A stretch of DNA of 64,000 bases from Ga0077555 sp046154645 (lineage in GTDB: Bacteria; Pseudomonadota; Alphaproteobacteria; Rhizobiales; Hyphomicrobiaceae): the NCBI GenBank assembly GCA_046154645.1, contig JBJXDZ010000134.1, positions 6,288-70,287 of the forward strand, written 5' to 3'. A program made the translations under genes and the position numbers. The notes below the pieces were generated by a model. That model had not been told where the DNA came from. It saw nothing but the letters and a program-made list of their open reading frames with translations, and did not search any database. The stretch's first letter is position 1. Each line of letters starts with the position of its first letter. Positions 15,189-24,159 of this stretch are shown here, piece by piece.

Positions 15189-17198
15189 TCAGAACTCCTC
15201 CCAACCTTCATTGGAAGTGCCGGCGGCCGCCGCGTGACGGACGCTGCCAGGGCCGCCGGCTGCCACAGCTTTGCCCATCGAGCGGGGGGCCAGCTTGGCC
15301 ACCTTGCGCGGATCACGGCTGGCCGCGGGTTCGGTTCTGCCGGCTGACGCCGAGGCGAAGACGTGCGGGACGACCTTTTTCAGCTCGTTGCGAATGGGGT
15401 CGGCAGCATGGGCTGCGCCAGTCTGAAAGCGACCGACGAGGCGCACCAACTCGTCACTCTGCTCGGCAAGCGTGCGTGTGGCGGCCGTCGCCTCCTCCAC
15501 CATCGCCGCATTCTGCTGGGTCACCTGATCCATCTGGTTGACCGCGACGTTGACCTGCTGCAGTCCGGTCGCCTGCTCCTGGGCGCTCGCGGCGATCTCC
15601 GACACGACGGTGTTGATCTCGGCCACACCCACCACGATGCGTTCCAATGCGGTGCCAGTTTGGGCCACGAGCTGAACACCCTGGTCCACCTGCGCTGTCG
15701 ATGTGGATATCAGGCCCTTGATCTGCTTGGCGGCGTCAGCGGAGCGTTGCGCCAGGGCGCGCACTTCAGAGGCCACGACAGCGAAGCCGCGCCCCGCGTC
15801 CCCCGCGCGGGCGGCCTCGACGCCCGCATTCAATGCGAGCAGGTTGGTCTGGAAGGCGATTTCGTCGATGACGCCGATGATCTGACTGATCTCTTTCGAC
15901 GACTTTTCGATGCCACTCATGGCCTCGATCGCCTTGCGTACGACATCGCCACTCTTTTCGGCCTCGAGCTTGGCTGTCGAGACGACCTGGCGGGCGTGGT
16001 TTGCGCCTTCGGCAGTCTTCTTGACAGTTGCGGTGATCTCTTCGACGGCTGCTGCCGTCTCCTCGAGGCTTGCGGCTTGATTCTCCGTTCTGCGCGCCAG
16101 ATCGTCGGACGCCTGGGCGATTTCTCTGGTCCCCGACTTGATCGCGTCCGTACCAGACGTTACGGCGGACATGGTCGCCAGCAACCGCTCCACGGTGTTG
16201 TTGAAATCATCCTTGAGTGTCTGATACTCGGCGGCGATCTCGGTCTCGATCCGCCGGGTGAGGTCACCTTCAGACAGGCTGCCAAGTGCCTCGCCGACGA
16301 CCCGGACAGCCTGCGCCTGTTGATCGGCGATGATCCGGCGCTCTTCCTCGACCTGGCGACGTTGCATCACCGCATCCGTTTCGAGCTTTTGCCGATCGAC
16401 GGCGGCGTTACGAAAGACAACCAGCGCATCGGCGATTTGGCCGACCTCGTTCTGCTGGCCCTCGAAGGGAATTGGGGGCGCAAGATCGCCGCTGGCGAGG
16501 CTCCGTGTGCGAAGAGAGATGCTGCGCAGCGGACTGGAGACCAGTGACCGCATTGCCCACACGATCAATGCCGAGAGTGCAAAGACGACCGCCGTGACGA
16601 TTAGCTCCGCCATGCGCCACCAACGATCGCTGACGGCCGTCGCTGTCTCGATCTGCTTGAGATGTTCGCTGGCGCGAGAGATCAGTTTGATCACGATCTC
16701 GCGATGTTTGACAAAAATGTCACCGACCTGCGTCAGGGATTGCCCGGCAACGGCGCGGTCGCCACGTTCGATGGCCGGAAGAAAGGTCTTGTTGATCTCA
16801 TCCCAGAACTTCTGCGTCTCGATGTTGGAGACTTCCACCAGGTCGGATTTGATGGATGTTGGCAACGTGGAGCGTGCCCACTTCTTTATCTGCTCGTCGT
16901 AGTCGCTCTTCATTTTGGTGAGCCGCTGCCGGCTTCGGACCAATTCGCTTGGGTTATCCGCGAGAACGTGCGTTTCGAGGTAGGCTTCGACGAGGTAGAG
17001 CGGCGGCGGCAGCAGATCAGCAACGAGATCCTTGCCATCAATGATCTGATTATAGAAAACGCCCTGGATCTCCAGCTCTCGCGATTTATATTCAGCGATC
17101 CCGGTTTTTGCGATCAGACTGATGAACAGTGTCACGGCGAGTGTGATCACGACCCTGGTAATCGACAGATTGCGAATGAATTTGAAGGAAGCCGGCAT
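15189..17198 (-). CDS. Methyl-accepting chemotaxis protein with CheR-docking pentapeptide
   Basis: A 669-residue chemoreceptor. An N-terminal membrane helix (RVVITLAVTLFISLIAK) is followed by a periplasmic helical domain of about 150 residues and a second helix (MAELIVTAVVFALSALIVWAM). Then come HAMP (SPLRSISLRTRSLASGDL), a second HAMP-like helix, and the signalling hairpin with the tip EIAFQTNLLALNAGVEAARAG. The C-terminus is a flexible Ala/Gly/Pro-rich tail ending GWEEF, matching the x-W-x-x-F tether that binds CheR and CheB. It heads the che operon. The ligand is unknown. The ATG at 17198 is preferred over a TTG at 17231. Confidence 0.96.
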   Translation of the reverse strand: MPASFKFIRNLSITRVVITLAVTLFISLIAKTGIAEYKSRELEIQGVFYNQIIDGKDLVADLLPPPLYLVEAYLETHVLADNPSELVRSRQRLTKMKSDYDEQIKKWARSTLPTSIKSDLVEVSNIETQKFWDEINKTFLPAIERGDRAVAGQSLTQVGDIFVKHREIVIKLISRASEHLKQIETATAVSDRWWRMAELIVTAVVFALSALIVWAMRSLVSSPLRSISLRTRSLASGDLAPPIPFEGQQNEVGQIADALVVFRNAAVDRQKLETDAVMQRRQVEEERRIIADQQAQAVRVVGEALGSLSEGDLTRRIETEIAAEYQTLKDDFNNTVERLLATMSAVTSGTDAIKSGTREIAQASDDLARRTENQAASLEETAAAVEEITATVKKTAEGANHARQVVSTAKLEAEKSGDVVRKAIEAMSGIEKSSKEISQIIGVIDEIAFQTNLLALNAGVEAARAGDAGRGFAVVASEVRALAQRSADAAKQIKGLISTSTAQVDQGVQLVAQTGTALERIVVGVAEINTVVSEIAASAQEQATGLQQVNVAVNQMDQVTQQNAAMVEEATAATRTLAEQSDELVRLVGRFQTGAAHAADPIRNELKKVVPHVFASASAGRTEPAASRDPRKVAKLAPRSMGKAVAAGGPGSVRHAAAAGTSNEGWEEF

Positions 17199-17586
17199 CG
17201 AGTGCGTCTCCGAACGTTGCCCAAGGTTCAACCCCTGACGTCACGGCGCACAGGTTCCGGCAGGAAACGAGCACACGTTCCCTCGGACGCGGAGCGGCCA
17301 TGGTCGGGAGTGAATCGATTTGTTTTGCGGGAGGTCGGGGTGCAACCGACGCGGTAGCGCGGCTTCATGCCTTCGGATCTGCGCGATCCAAGCTATCGTC
17401 CAGCGCAACCTAGCGACCAAAGCTATTGTTTTGGTTAACAGAAAGTCGCGAAATTGCAGGCAATGCTCGAACTTGAGACGCGATATGCGCGCGTGGGGAT
17501 GCGGGGCTACCAGCTGCTGCAACGAGAGTGGCGATGCTCTCGGTGAGGCCGTTGGTGATGCGCATGATAGCGATGGCAGCGCCAGC
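17199..17586. promoter_or_regulatory. Upstream region of the chemotaxis operon
   Basis: About 390 bases with no gene I can support, lying upstream of the receptor gene and downstream of the oxidoreductase gene on the same strand. It must contain the che operon promoter. A short AT-rich stretch (TTGTTTTGGTTAACAGAAAG, near 17424-17443) is the likeliest area, but I cannot assign a sigma factor. Confidence 0.35.
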
Positions 17587-18831
17587 TCAGAAGCGATCTG
17601 TCCGATAGGGCGCGGGATCGACCAGGGGTACTTCGCCGGTCATCATCTCGGCGAGCAGGCGGCCGGAAACAGGACCGAGCGTAAAGCCCAGATGGTGGTG
17701 GCCAAAGTCAAGCCACAGTCCTTTTTTTCCGGGCACTGGGCCGATGGCGGGAAGCATGTCGGGGAGACAGGGGCGGCGGCCAAGCCAGGGTTGCGCGTCG
17801 ATGCGGGCGCCGAGCGGGAAGATGTCCCGGACTTTCGGCTCCACACGGTCGAGCTGCACAGGCGTCGGCGGTGCGTCCCGGTTGGCGAACTCGGCGCCGG
17901 TGGTCAGCCGGATGCCCTGCATCATCGGTGTGATGCAATAGCCGTAATCGCTGTCGATAACAGGGCGGCCGAGGGTGGCATTGCCCTCGGTGCGGTAGTG
18001 CATATGATAGCCACGCTTCCAGCCGAGCGGGATGCGCAGCCCCAATGGTCGCGTAATGTCGTCCGACCAGGGGCCGAGGGCGACGACGGCTTGCGGCGCC
18101 TCCGCCCAACCGGTGCGGGTGGCGACGCGCCAGTGGCCCTCGGACGTCTGTTGGAGCGTGCGCGCCTCGCCCTCGATCAGGCGCCCGCCAAGCTTGGTGA
18201 AGAGTTCCGCGTAAGCGCGGCCGACGGCACCGGGATCAGCGACGGAGACCGGGTCTGTCATATGGACGCCACCGGCGAAGCCGTTCTTGAGATGCGGTTC
18301 CAGTTCGGCGATGGCCTTCGCGTCCAGGCTTACGGCAGTGATGCCATACTCGCGGCGGATGGCTTCGTCCTCGGCGCGGCCGGCGTCGAGCTTGGCCTGC
18401 GAACGGGAGGCTCGGATGTAGCCGGTGCGCCGGATCATGCCCGTGATGCCGGCCGCCTGCATCAGCGCTTCGTGCTCACTCAAGCAATGCTCGACCAGCT
18501 TGGCCAGCGCCTTGGTGCTTTGTGCTTTGCCGGCAGGCGTGGAGGCGGCCCAATACTTGAACAGGTAGGGGGCAATGCGGGGCAGCGCCGAGAGGTGATA
18601 GTGAGAATCGGTGCCACGGTTCAGCGCATGCTGGAGGATCATCTTCCATTCGCGCGGAAACATGTACGGCACCACGCCCTCGCGCTGGATCAGCCCGGCG
18701 TTGCCATAAGACGTTTCCTCGGCCGGCCCTCGCCGGTCGACAAGGGCGACCGAGCGGCCGCGCTTCTGCAGATGAATGGCGGCAGAGATGCCGACCATGC
18801 CGGCGCCGAGAACAAGACAGTCGGTTTTCAT
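17587..18831 (-). CDS. FAD-dependent D-amino acid dehydrogenase-like oxidoreductase (DadA family)
   Basis: A 414-residue DAO-fold flavoprotein. It has the N-terminal dinucleotide-binding motif VLGAGMVGISAAIHLQKRG and a VDRRG segment, then ETSYGNAGLIQ (family hallmark after the nucleotide site), VVALGPWSDD, and a C-terminal FAD contact in LDFGHHHLGFTLGPVSGRL. Members oxidise D-amino acids or related amines and pass electrons to the respiratory chain. It is monocistronic here; the substrate is uncertain. Confidence 0.9.
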   Translation of the reverse strand: MKTDCLVLGAGMVGISAAIHLQKRGRSVALVDRRGPAEETSYGNAGLIQREGVVPYMFPREWKMILQHALNRGTDSHYHLSALPRIAPYLFKYWAASTPAGKAQSTKALAKLVEHCLSEHEALMQAAGITGMIRRTGYIRASRSQAKLDAGRAEDEAIRREYGITAVSLDAKAIAELEPHLKNGFAGGVHMTDPVSVADPGAVGRAYAELFTKLGGRLIEGEARTLQQTSEGHWRVATRTGWAEAPQAVVALGPWSDDITRPLGLRIPLGWKRGYHMHYRTEGNATLGRPVIDSDYGYCITPMMQGIRLTTGAEFANRDAPPTPVQLDRVEPKVRDIFPLGARIDAQPWLGRRPCLPDMLPAIGPVPGKKGLWLDFGHHHLGFTLGPVSGRLLAEMMTGEVPLVDPAPYRTDRF

Positions 18832-19006
18832 GATGGCGATCTGAGATGGCGAGCGTGAGTGTGAGACGTGTGGTGGGATGGCTGGGTCGGCATTTATGTT
18901 CGTGGCCTACATATGGTCGTTTGCGGGCAGCCGCACCAGCCCCAAGATTGCCCAAAGCGTGGTTAAGGCCTGGAGCGGCCGGGTCCGGGGCAGGTCATCG
19001 CCCTCA

Positions 19007-22000
19007 CTATTCGGCGGCCGCGCGGCGTACCGCGTATTGTGAGAGCAGCGCACGCAGCATGGCGGCCTTGAGAGGCTTGCGCAACTGAGCGAGGCCGGCA
19101 TCGCGGATCGCGCGCTGCACTTCGGCAGTATGGTCGGCAGTGATGATGACGGCCGGAATGGCGGCGCCGTATGCTTGGCGAAGGGTGGTGACGGCGGCAA
19201 GGCCTGTGGTGCCGTCGAGGTGATAGTCGGCCAGAATGACATCCGGGATCTGGTGCCCGAGGTTGGGCGCGCGCAGCGCCTCGCCGGCCGAGGCGGCAAG
19301 GCTGGTGCTGACGCCCCAGCCCGCCAGCAGCGTCGCCATGCCGGCCAGCACCTGCGGTTCATTGTCGATACACAGGACCTGCAAGCCACCGAGGTCGGCC
19401 GCGAGGGGCAACGGCGGCTCCTGACGCTTGCGCAGCACGCCGGGCACCGATGCAGGGAGCCGGATGCCGAAGGTGGTGCCGCGACCCGGTGTCGAGCGCA
19501 GCAGGATGGGCGCATCGAGCACTCGGCAGATGCGCTCGACGATCGACAGGCCAAGGCCCAGTCCCTGCACCTCGGCGGCCGTTTCCTCGAGGCGCTGGAA
19601 CTCCTTGAAGATGATCGCCTGCTTGCGATTCGGGATGCCGGGCCCGGTGTCGAGAACGAGGATGTCGAGATGGCCGGCGGCGCGACGGCAGCCGACCAGG
19701 ACACGGCCCTGGCGGGTGTATTTCAAGGCATTCGAAATCAGGTTCTGCAGCACGCGGCGCAGCAGGCGGCGGTCGGCCAGCACCCATGTCTCCGTTGGCA
19801 CGAAACGCAGCTCCAGACCTTTCTCGCGTGCCATCGGCGTGAATTCGATGCGCATTTCCTCCAGTGTCTCGGCCAGGGAGACAGGGCCGATCTCGGGCTT
19901 CAGCTGGCCGGCATCCAGGCGCGAGATGTCAAGCAGGGCACCGATGATTTCCTCGACCGCCTCCAGGGACGCATCGACATTGCGCGCAAGCTGGCCTTCG
20001 GTCCCATGGGGTTGGCGCTCGGCCAGACTCGACGCGTAGAGCCGCGCAGCATTGAGCGGTTGGAGGATGTCGTGGCTGGCGGCGGCCAGAAACCGCGTTT
20101 TGTCCTGGCTTGCCTCATCGGCCTTGGCCTTGGCGGCTTTCAGCGCCTGGTTGACATCGAGGAGTTCGGCGGTGCGCTCCGCGACTCGCCGTTCAAGGGT
20201 TTCATTGGCGCGCTCCAAGGCCCGCGCCGCCGCCATGCGCTCGGTGATGTCGGAGTAGGTTGTCACGATGCCGCCTTGCGGCATGGGCGCAGTCCGAATC
20301 TCGACGATGCGTCCGCTGGCATCGTGATGCACTCGGAACGTTTCGCGGGTCACGGCGAGCTTGGTCAGGTAGTCGGCGACCGACGCGTCGACCGGGCCGG
20401 GACCGAAATCGCCGCGTTCGGCGCACACACGCAGAATGCGTTCCAGCGGCATGCCGACCCGGCCGAGATCCGGGGGCAAATCGAGCAGCTCGCGGAAGCG
20501 CCGGTTCCAGCAGATCAGCTGCATGTCCTTGTCGAACACGGTCAAGCCATGGCGCACCTGGTCGAGGGCGGACTGGAGGAGGTCGCGGCTGTGTTGGATC
20601 GCCTCGGTCGCATCGTCCAGCAGCTTCATGGCCGACTGGTTGGAGACGTTGCCACGGGTGAGCAGCAGCGTCATGACGAGGCGGGCCGAGGCGGCACCGA
20701 TGGCGCTGGTGAGCAGATGCTCCGTAAAGCGCAGGGTCGAGAGATCGGCTTCCTGATCCTGCGACAGCTTGATGGCGCGGCTGCGCGCATATTCGATAAA
20801 CGAGCGTTCGGCACGTTCGTGGCCGAGATAGCGGCCGGCGGCCTGCTGCAGATCGCCGACGGTGGTCTGCGTGCGCCACAGGCGGAACGCCGGCGTCGGC
20901 GAGGGGCGCGGATTGTCGTCGAGCACGAAGATGTGCGCCTGCAAGCGCTCGATCGGCTCCGGCTGGCGCAGCAGAGACACCAAGGCATAGGTCACGGTGT
21001 TGGCCAGCAGGCTCCAGAGCACACCGTGGGTCAGCGGCTCGAAATGGAGATAGAGCAGCGCCTGCGGCTTGAGCAGGCCGATGCCGAACGGGCCGTCGTC
21101 GATGATGCTCATGGGCAGCCAGCCGGCCTTGCCGATCCACGGCACCAGCAGCGTGTAGGACCAGAAGGCGAAGCCGACGATGATGCCGGCAATGGCGCCA
21201 CGAGCAGTGGCGCGACGCCAGAACAAGCCGCCGAAGAAGGCTGGTGCCAACTGCGCGATGGCGGCAAAGGCAACGAGGCCGATGGCGGCGAGCCCGTGCA
21301 CCTGACCGAGGGCGCGATAGACCAGATAGCCGAGCAGCAGGATGGCGAAAATGGCCACGCGGCGCACACCCAGCAGCAGTTGCGCCATGTCCTCGTCCGG
21401 CGCTTTGGTCACGATCTGGCGGCGCACCAGCCAGGGCACGGCGAAGCTGTTGCAGATCATGATGGCGAGCGCCACCGACTCGACGATGACCATAGCGGTT
21501 GCCGCCGACAGGCCGCCGAGGAAGGCGATCACCGCGATGGTGCTCGATCCCGCCTGCAGCGGCAGGCCGAGCACGAACATGTCGGCACCACCCACCGTTG
21601 GCGGCAGCAGCAGCAGGCCCGCCAAGGCAATCGGCACGACAAAGATGTTGATCAGCAGCAGATAGAGCGGGAAGGCCCACGCCGCCCGCCGGAGCTCGTG
21701 CTCGGACTTGTTCTCGACCACCGTGACGTGGAACTGACGCGGCAGCAGCAGGATGCAGACGGCACTGAGGAGCGTCGTGGTGAGCCAGACGCCACCATTG
21801 AGGCCGCGGCCGAAGACCTCCTGCAGTTGCGGGCTGTTCATGGTCGTTGCGATGAAGCTGTCGAGGCCGCCGAAGAGACCGAACACGACATAGGCGCCGA
21901 CGGTCAGGAAGGCTGCGAGCTTGACCACCGATTCCGCGGCAATGGCGAGCATCAGGCCGTCCTGATGCTCGGTGGCGTCGATGTGGCGGGTGCCGAACAG

Positions 22001-22534
22001 CACCGCGAAGACGGCGAGGCTGATGGCGACGACGAAGGCCGTGTCGATGCCAAGTCCGGACGATTCGGCGAGTCCCTGCAGGGGACTGTTGCCGATCAGC
22101 GTCTCGACGGAGCTGGCGACGGCCTTCAATTGCAGAGCGATGTAGGGCATGACGCCAATGACGGCGACGCCGGTCACGAGCGCAGCCACCGCGGGGCTCT
22201 TGCCGTAGCGGGCGGCCATGAAGTCGGCGACGGAGGTGATGTTCTGGCTTTTGGCCAGGCGCACGATGCGCACAATCAATGGGCCACCAAAGACGAACAC
22301 CAGGATGGGTCCCAGGTAGATCGGCAGAAAATCGTAGCCGGTGGTCGCCGCCAGGCCGACACTGCCGAAGAACGTCCACGATGTGCAGTAGACGGCCAGC
22401 GACAGCGCATAGGTCACCGGGCGGCCCTGGCCACCCTTCAGGGGACGAATGAAACGATCCCCCAGCCACGCCAGGGCAAACAGGCCGCCGATATAGGCGA
22501 AGGCCAACGACGCAACCTGCCAGCCACCGATCAT
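19007..22534 (-). CDS. SLC5-type transporter fused to a hybrid sensor histidine kinase (CrbS-like)
   Basis: A 1175-residue protein. Residues 1 to ~520 form a sodium/solute symporter-like membrane domain with about 13 helices (VYCTSWTFFGSVG, ADFMAARYGKSP). Then come a linker, a PAS domain (GLTVFDKDMQLICWNRRFREL) and a coiled coil. The HisKA site is AAASHDILQPL (about H821), and the HATPase has NALKYT and DTGPGIP. A C-terminal receiver domain has its Asp in VILADYHLDG (about D1103). In the CrbS/MxtR family such proteins control acetate or carbon metabolism genes through a LuxR-type regulator. No such regulator lies next to it here, so it is an orphan kinase in this window. Confidence 0.93.
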   Translation of the reverse strand: MIGGWQVASLAFAYIGGLFALAWLGDRFIRPLKGGQGRPVTYALSLAVYCTSWTFFGSVGLAATTGYDFLPIYLGPILVFVFGGPLIVRIVRLAKSQNITSVADFMAARYGKSPAVAALVTGVAVIGVMPYIALQLKAVASSVETLIGNSPLQGLAESSGLGIDTAFVVAISLAVFAVLFGTRHIDATEHQDGLMLAIAAESVVKLAAFLTVGAYVVFGLFGGLDSFIATTMNSPQLQEVFGRGLNGGVWLTTTLLSAVCILLLPRQFHVTVVENKSEHELRRAAWAFPLYLLLINIFVVPIALAGLLLLPPTVGGADMFVLGLPLQAGSSTIAVIAFLGGLSAATAMVIVESVALAIMICNSFAVPWLVRRQIVTKAPDEDMAQLLLGVRRVAIFAILLLGYLVYRALGQVHGLAAIGLVAFAAIAQLAPAFFGGLFWRRATARGAIAGIIVGFAFWSYTLLVPWIGKAGWLPMSIIDDGPFGIGLLKPQALLYLHFEPLTHGVLWSLLANTVTYALVSLLRQPEPIERLQAHIFVLDDNPRPSPTPAFRLWRTQTTVGDLQQAAGRYLGHERAERSFIEYARSRAIKLSQDQEADLSTLRFTEHLLTSAIGAASARLVMTLLLTRGNVSNQSAMKLLDDATEAIQHSRDLLQSALDQVRHGLTVFDKDMQLICWNRRFRELLDLPPDLGRVGMPLERILRVCAERGDFGPGPVDASVADYLTKLAVTRETFRVHHDASGRIVEIRTAPMPQGGIVTTYSDITERMAAARALERANETLERRVAERTAELLDVNQALKAAKAKADEASQDKTRFLAAASHDILQPLNAARLYASSLAERQPHGTEGQLARNVDASLEAVEEIIGALLDISRLDAGQLKPEIGPVSLAETLEEMRIEFTPMAREKGLELRFVPTETWVLADRRLLRRVLQNLISNALKYTRQGRVLVGCRRAAGHLDILVLDTGPGIPNRKQAIIFKEFQRLEETAAEVQGLGLGLSIVERICRVLDAPILLRSTPGRGTTFGIRLPASVPGVLRKRQEPPLPLAADLGGLQVLCIDNEPQVLAGMATLLAGWGVSTSLAASAGEALRAPNLGHQIPDVILADYHLDGTTGLAAVTTLRQAYGAAIPAVIITADHTAEVQRAIRDAGLAQLRKPLKAAMLRALLSQYAVRRAAAE

Positions 22535-22865
22535 GAGACATCATTCCCGGTCAACGTAGAGTGTACCAAGCGGATCGTACACAATGTGCGGCCATTGCAG
22601 AAGGACTGTGACCGCGGAACCGCAAGTCGTTTCGGGCGCCGCAGTTACCAAGATCAGGAAGTCCTCGGCTTTGAAGGTCGCGCCCTAGTTGCAGAATCGC
22701 CGCGTAAAGATCTATTCTGCGGACGGCTTCGCTGAAGCAGCGGATGCCGTTGACGGCGTTCAAGGCCGACTGGTCCCAATCTGACGGCAGATCGATGCCA
22801 GAACCTGCATGCGAGACGTGGCTTGCGAACGCGACCGTCGCAATCAAAGGGAAAAGGGGCTGCTA
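22535..22865. promoter_or_regulatory. Divergent promoter region between the sensor kinase and mscL
   Basis: About 330 bases between two divergently transcribed genes, so it should contain promoters for both. I see no clear operator, riboswitch or RNA gene. A minus-strand 98-codon open frame lies here but shows no family features. Confidence 0.4.
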
Positions 22866-23240
22866 ATGTCGTTTCTCAGCGAATTCAAGGAGTTTGCACT
22901 CAAAGGCAACGTGATGGATCTAGCCGTCGGCGTCATTATTGGCGGTGCGTTCGGCAAGATCATCGACTCGGTCGTCAAACACATCATCATGCCGATCGTC
23001 GGAGCGGCTGGCGGGTCGCCAGATTTCTCCAAGATCACGGCCGGCCCTGTGCAGATCGGCTCGTTCATCCAATCCTGTGTCGACTTCCTGATTCTGGCTT
23101 TCTGTATCTTCATGATGGTTAAGGCCATGAATGCGGCCCGCAAGCGGTTTGAAAAGCCGGCTGCTGCTGCAACACCACCGCCGCCACCGGCTAGCGAGGT
23201 CTACCTGAAGGAGATCCGCGACGCTCTGGTGAAGAAGTAA
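22866..23240 (+). CDS. mscL: Large-conductance mechanosensitive channel MscL
   Basis: A 124-residue inner-membrane channel that opens under membrane tension to release solutes during hypo-osmotic shock. It has the N-terminal amphipathic helix (MSFLSEFKEFALKGNVMDLAVGVIIGGAFGKI, first membrane helix with the Gly/Ala pore face), a short periplasmic loop, the second helix (CVDFLILAFCIFMMVKAMN) and a C-terminal helix after a Pro-rich linker (PPPPPAS). The ATG at 22866 follows AAGGGG. It is monocistronic, with a strong terminator 28 bases after the stop. Confidence 0.97.
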   Translation: MSFLSEFKEFALKGNVMDLAVGVIIGGAFGKIIDSVVKHIIMPIVGAAGGSPDFSKITAGPVQIGSFIQSCVDFLILAFCIFMMVKAMNAARKRFEKPAAAATPPPPPASEVYLKEIRDALVKK

Positions 23241-23267
23241 CCGCAGTTCGGCGACGCCACACGTGCG

Positions 23268-23298
23268 AAGGCCCCGGAGGCAAACTCCGGGGCCTTTT
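23268..23298 (+). terminator. Rho-independent terminator of mscL
   Basis: A perfect 12-bp stem, AAGGCCCCGGAG with a GCAAA-type loop and CTCCGGGGCCTT, ends in TTTT. It lies 28 bases after the mscL stop and just before the end of the convergent cysteine-cluster gene, so it may serve both directions. Confidence 0.9.
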
Positions 23299-23312
23299 GC
23301 GTCCGTGCGCGC

Positions 23313-24128
23313 TCAGGCCTCGAGGTCACTGGCAATCTGGCGCGCCACCGTGTGGACGATCGCGGGCGGCGGCGCACGTTGTGGCAGGTCGCGGAAAATG
23401 TCCTCGCCGGCAAGCCAGCTGCGCTCGCCATCGGGTGTCGCGAGCGCGACATCGAGCGCGGACGCGAGTTCATAGGCCGTTGCCGGCAGACCGGCCGAGT
23501 ACAGCGCGGCCAGCAACGCCACGTGAGCGTTGCTGGCATGGGCGAGATGGGCCGTACTGACGGCCATCGCCGCCTTGTCGCTACCCAGGCCTTCGAACTC
23601 GTCCTTGCAGGCCGGGAGCGAGATTGACGTCGTCTGGCGGCACACGAGCGGCCGCTCGCTGTAGGCGGCACAGGCATTGTCCACCAGCAGCGGGCAGGCG
23701 ATCTTGGCGCCGGTGCGGGCGTCTGGGGGCAGCGAACGCGTCTCAACGGCGCGTTCACGCACCAGATCGGGCGTGACACCGGCAACCTTGCCGTGGCGGA
23801 TGGCATCGGCAAGGCGGAAAATCTCGGGCGGTGTGGCGCCGACAAAGGTGTAACAGCAGTAGCTGCAACCTTTGCTGCAGGCGATCTCGGCGCGACCGGG
23901 TTGGCGGGCGAGCGAGGTTTCCATCAGTGCATGAGCCAAGGCGGCGGCATCTCCGGCGCGCTGGGCGTTGCGCTTGTCGGCGAGCGTGCTGCGCAACAGG
24001 GACGCCACGTCGCGCATGGCCTCGCGCGGAGGCTTGGCGATCAGGCCCGATGAGGCCAGGGCGCGCCCGGCTTTGATCCGCTCGCGCTCGATCTGGCGCC
24101 GCTGTTGGCGTGAGGCTTGTTCCGGCAT
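23313..24128 (-). CDS. YkgJ-type cysteine-cluster protein
   Basis: A 271-residue protein with the metal-chelating cysteine cluster of the YkgJ/UPF0153 family: CSKGCSYCCYTFVG near residue 90, then CPLLVDNACAAYSERPLVCR downstream. Such clusters bind zinc or an iron-sulfur centre; the role is unknown. The N-terminus is basic and helical (RQQRRQIERERIKAG). The ATG at 24128 is chosen because the longer open frame overlaps the upstream gene and is low-complexity. It starts 31 bases after the radical SAM gene, so the two are likely one operon. Confidence 0.82.
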   Translation of the reverse strand: MPEQASRQQRRQIERERIKAGRALASSGLIAKPPREAMRDVASLLRSTLADKRNAQRAGDAAALAHALMETSLARQPGRAEIACSKGCSYCCYTFVGATPPEIFRLADAIRHGKVAGVTPDLVRERAVETRSLPPDARTGAKIACPLLVDNACAAYSERPLVCRQTTSISLPACKDEFEGLGSDKAAMAVSTAHLAHASNAHVALLAALYSAGLPATAYELASALDVALATPDGERSWLAGEDIFRDLPQRAPPPAIVHTVARQIASDLEA

Positions 24129-24159
24129 GGTGGCAGGATGGCAGAGCAGCAGCCCGGGC

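Noticed and set aside
19130..22735. 1201-codon plus-strand open frame opposite the transporter-kinase gene
   Set aside because: It is the antisense of a well-supported gene, rich in Gln/Gly/Arg, without domains; a GC-rich shadow frame.
22551..22847. 98-codon minus-strand open frame between kinase and mscL
   Set aside because: It would fill the divergent promoter region; no recognisable domain or ribosome-binding site.
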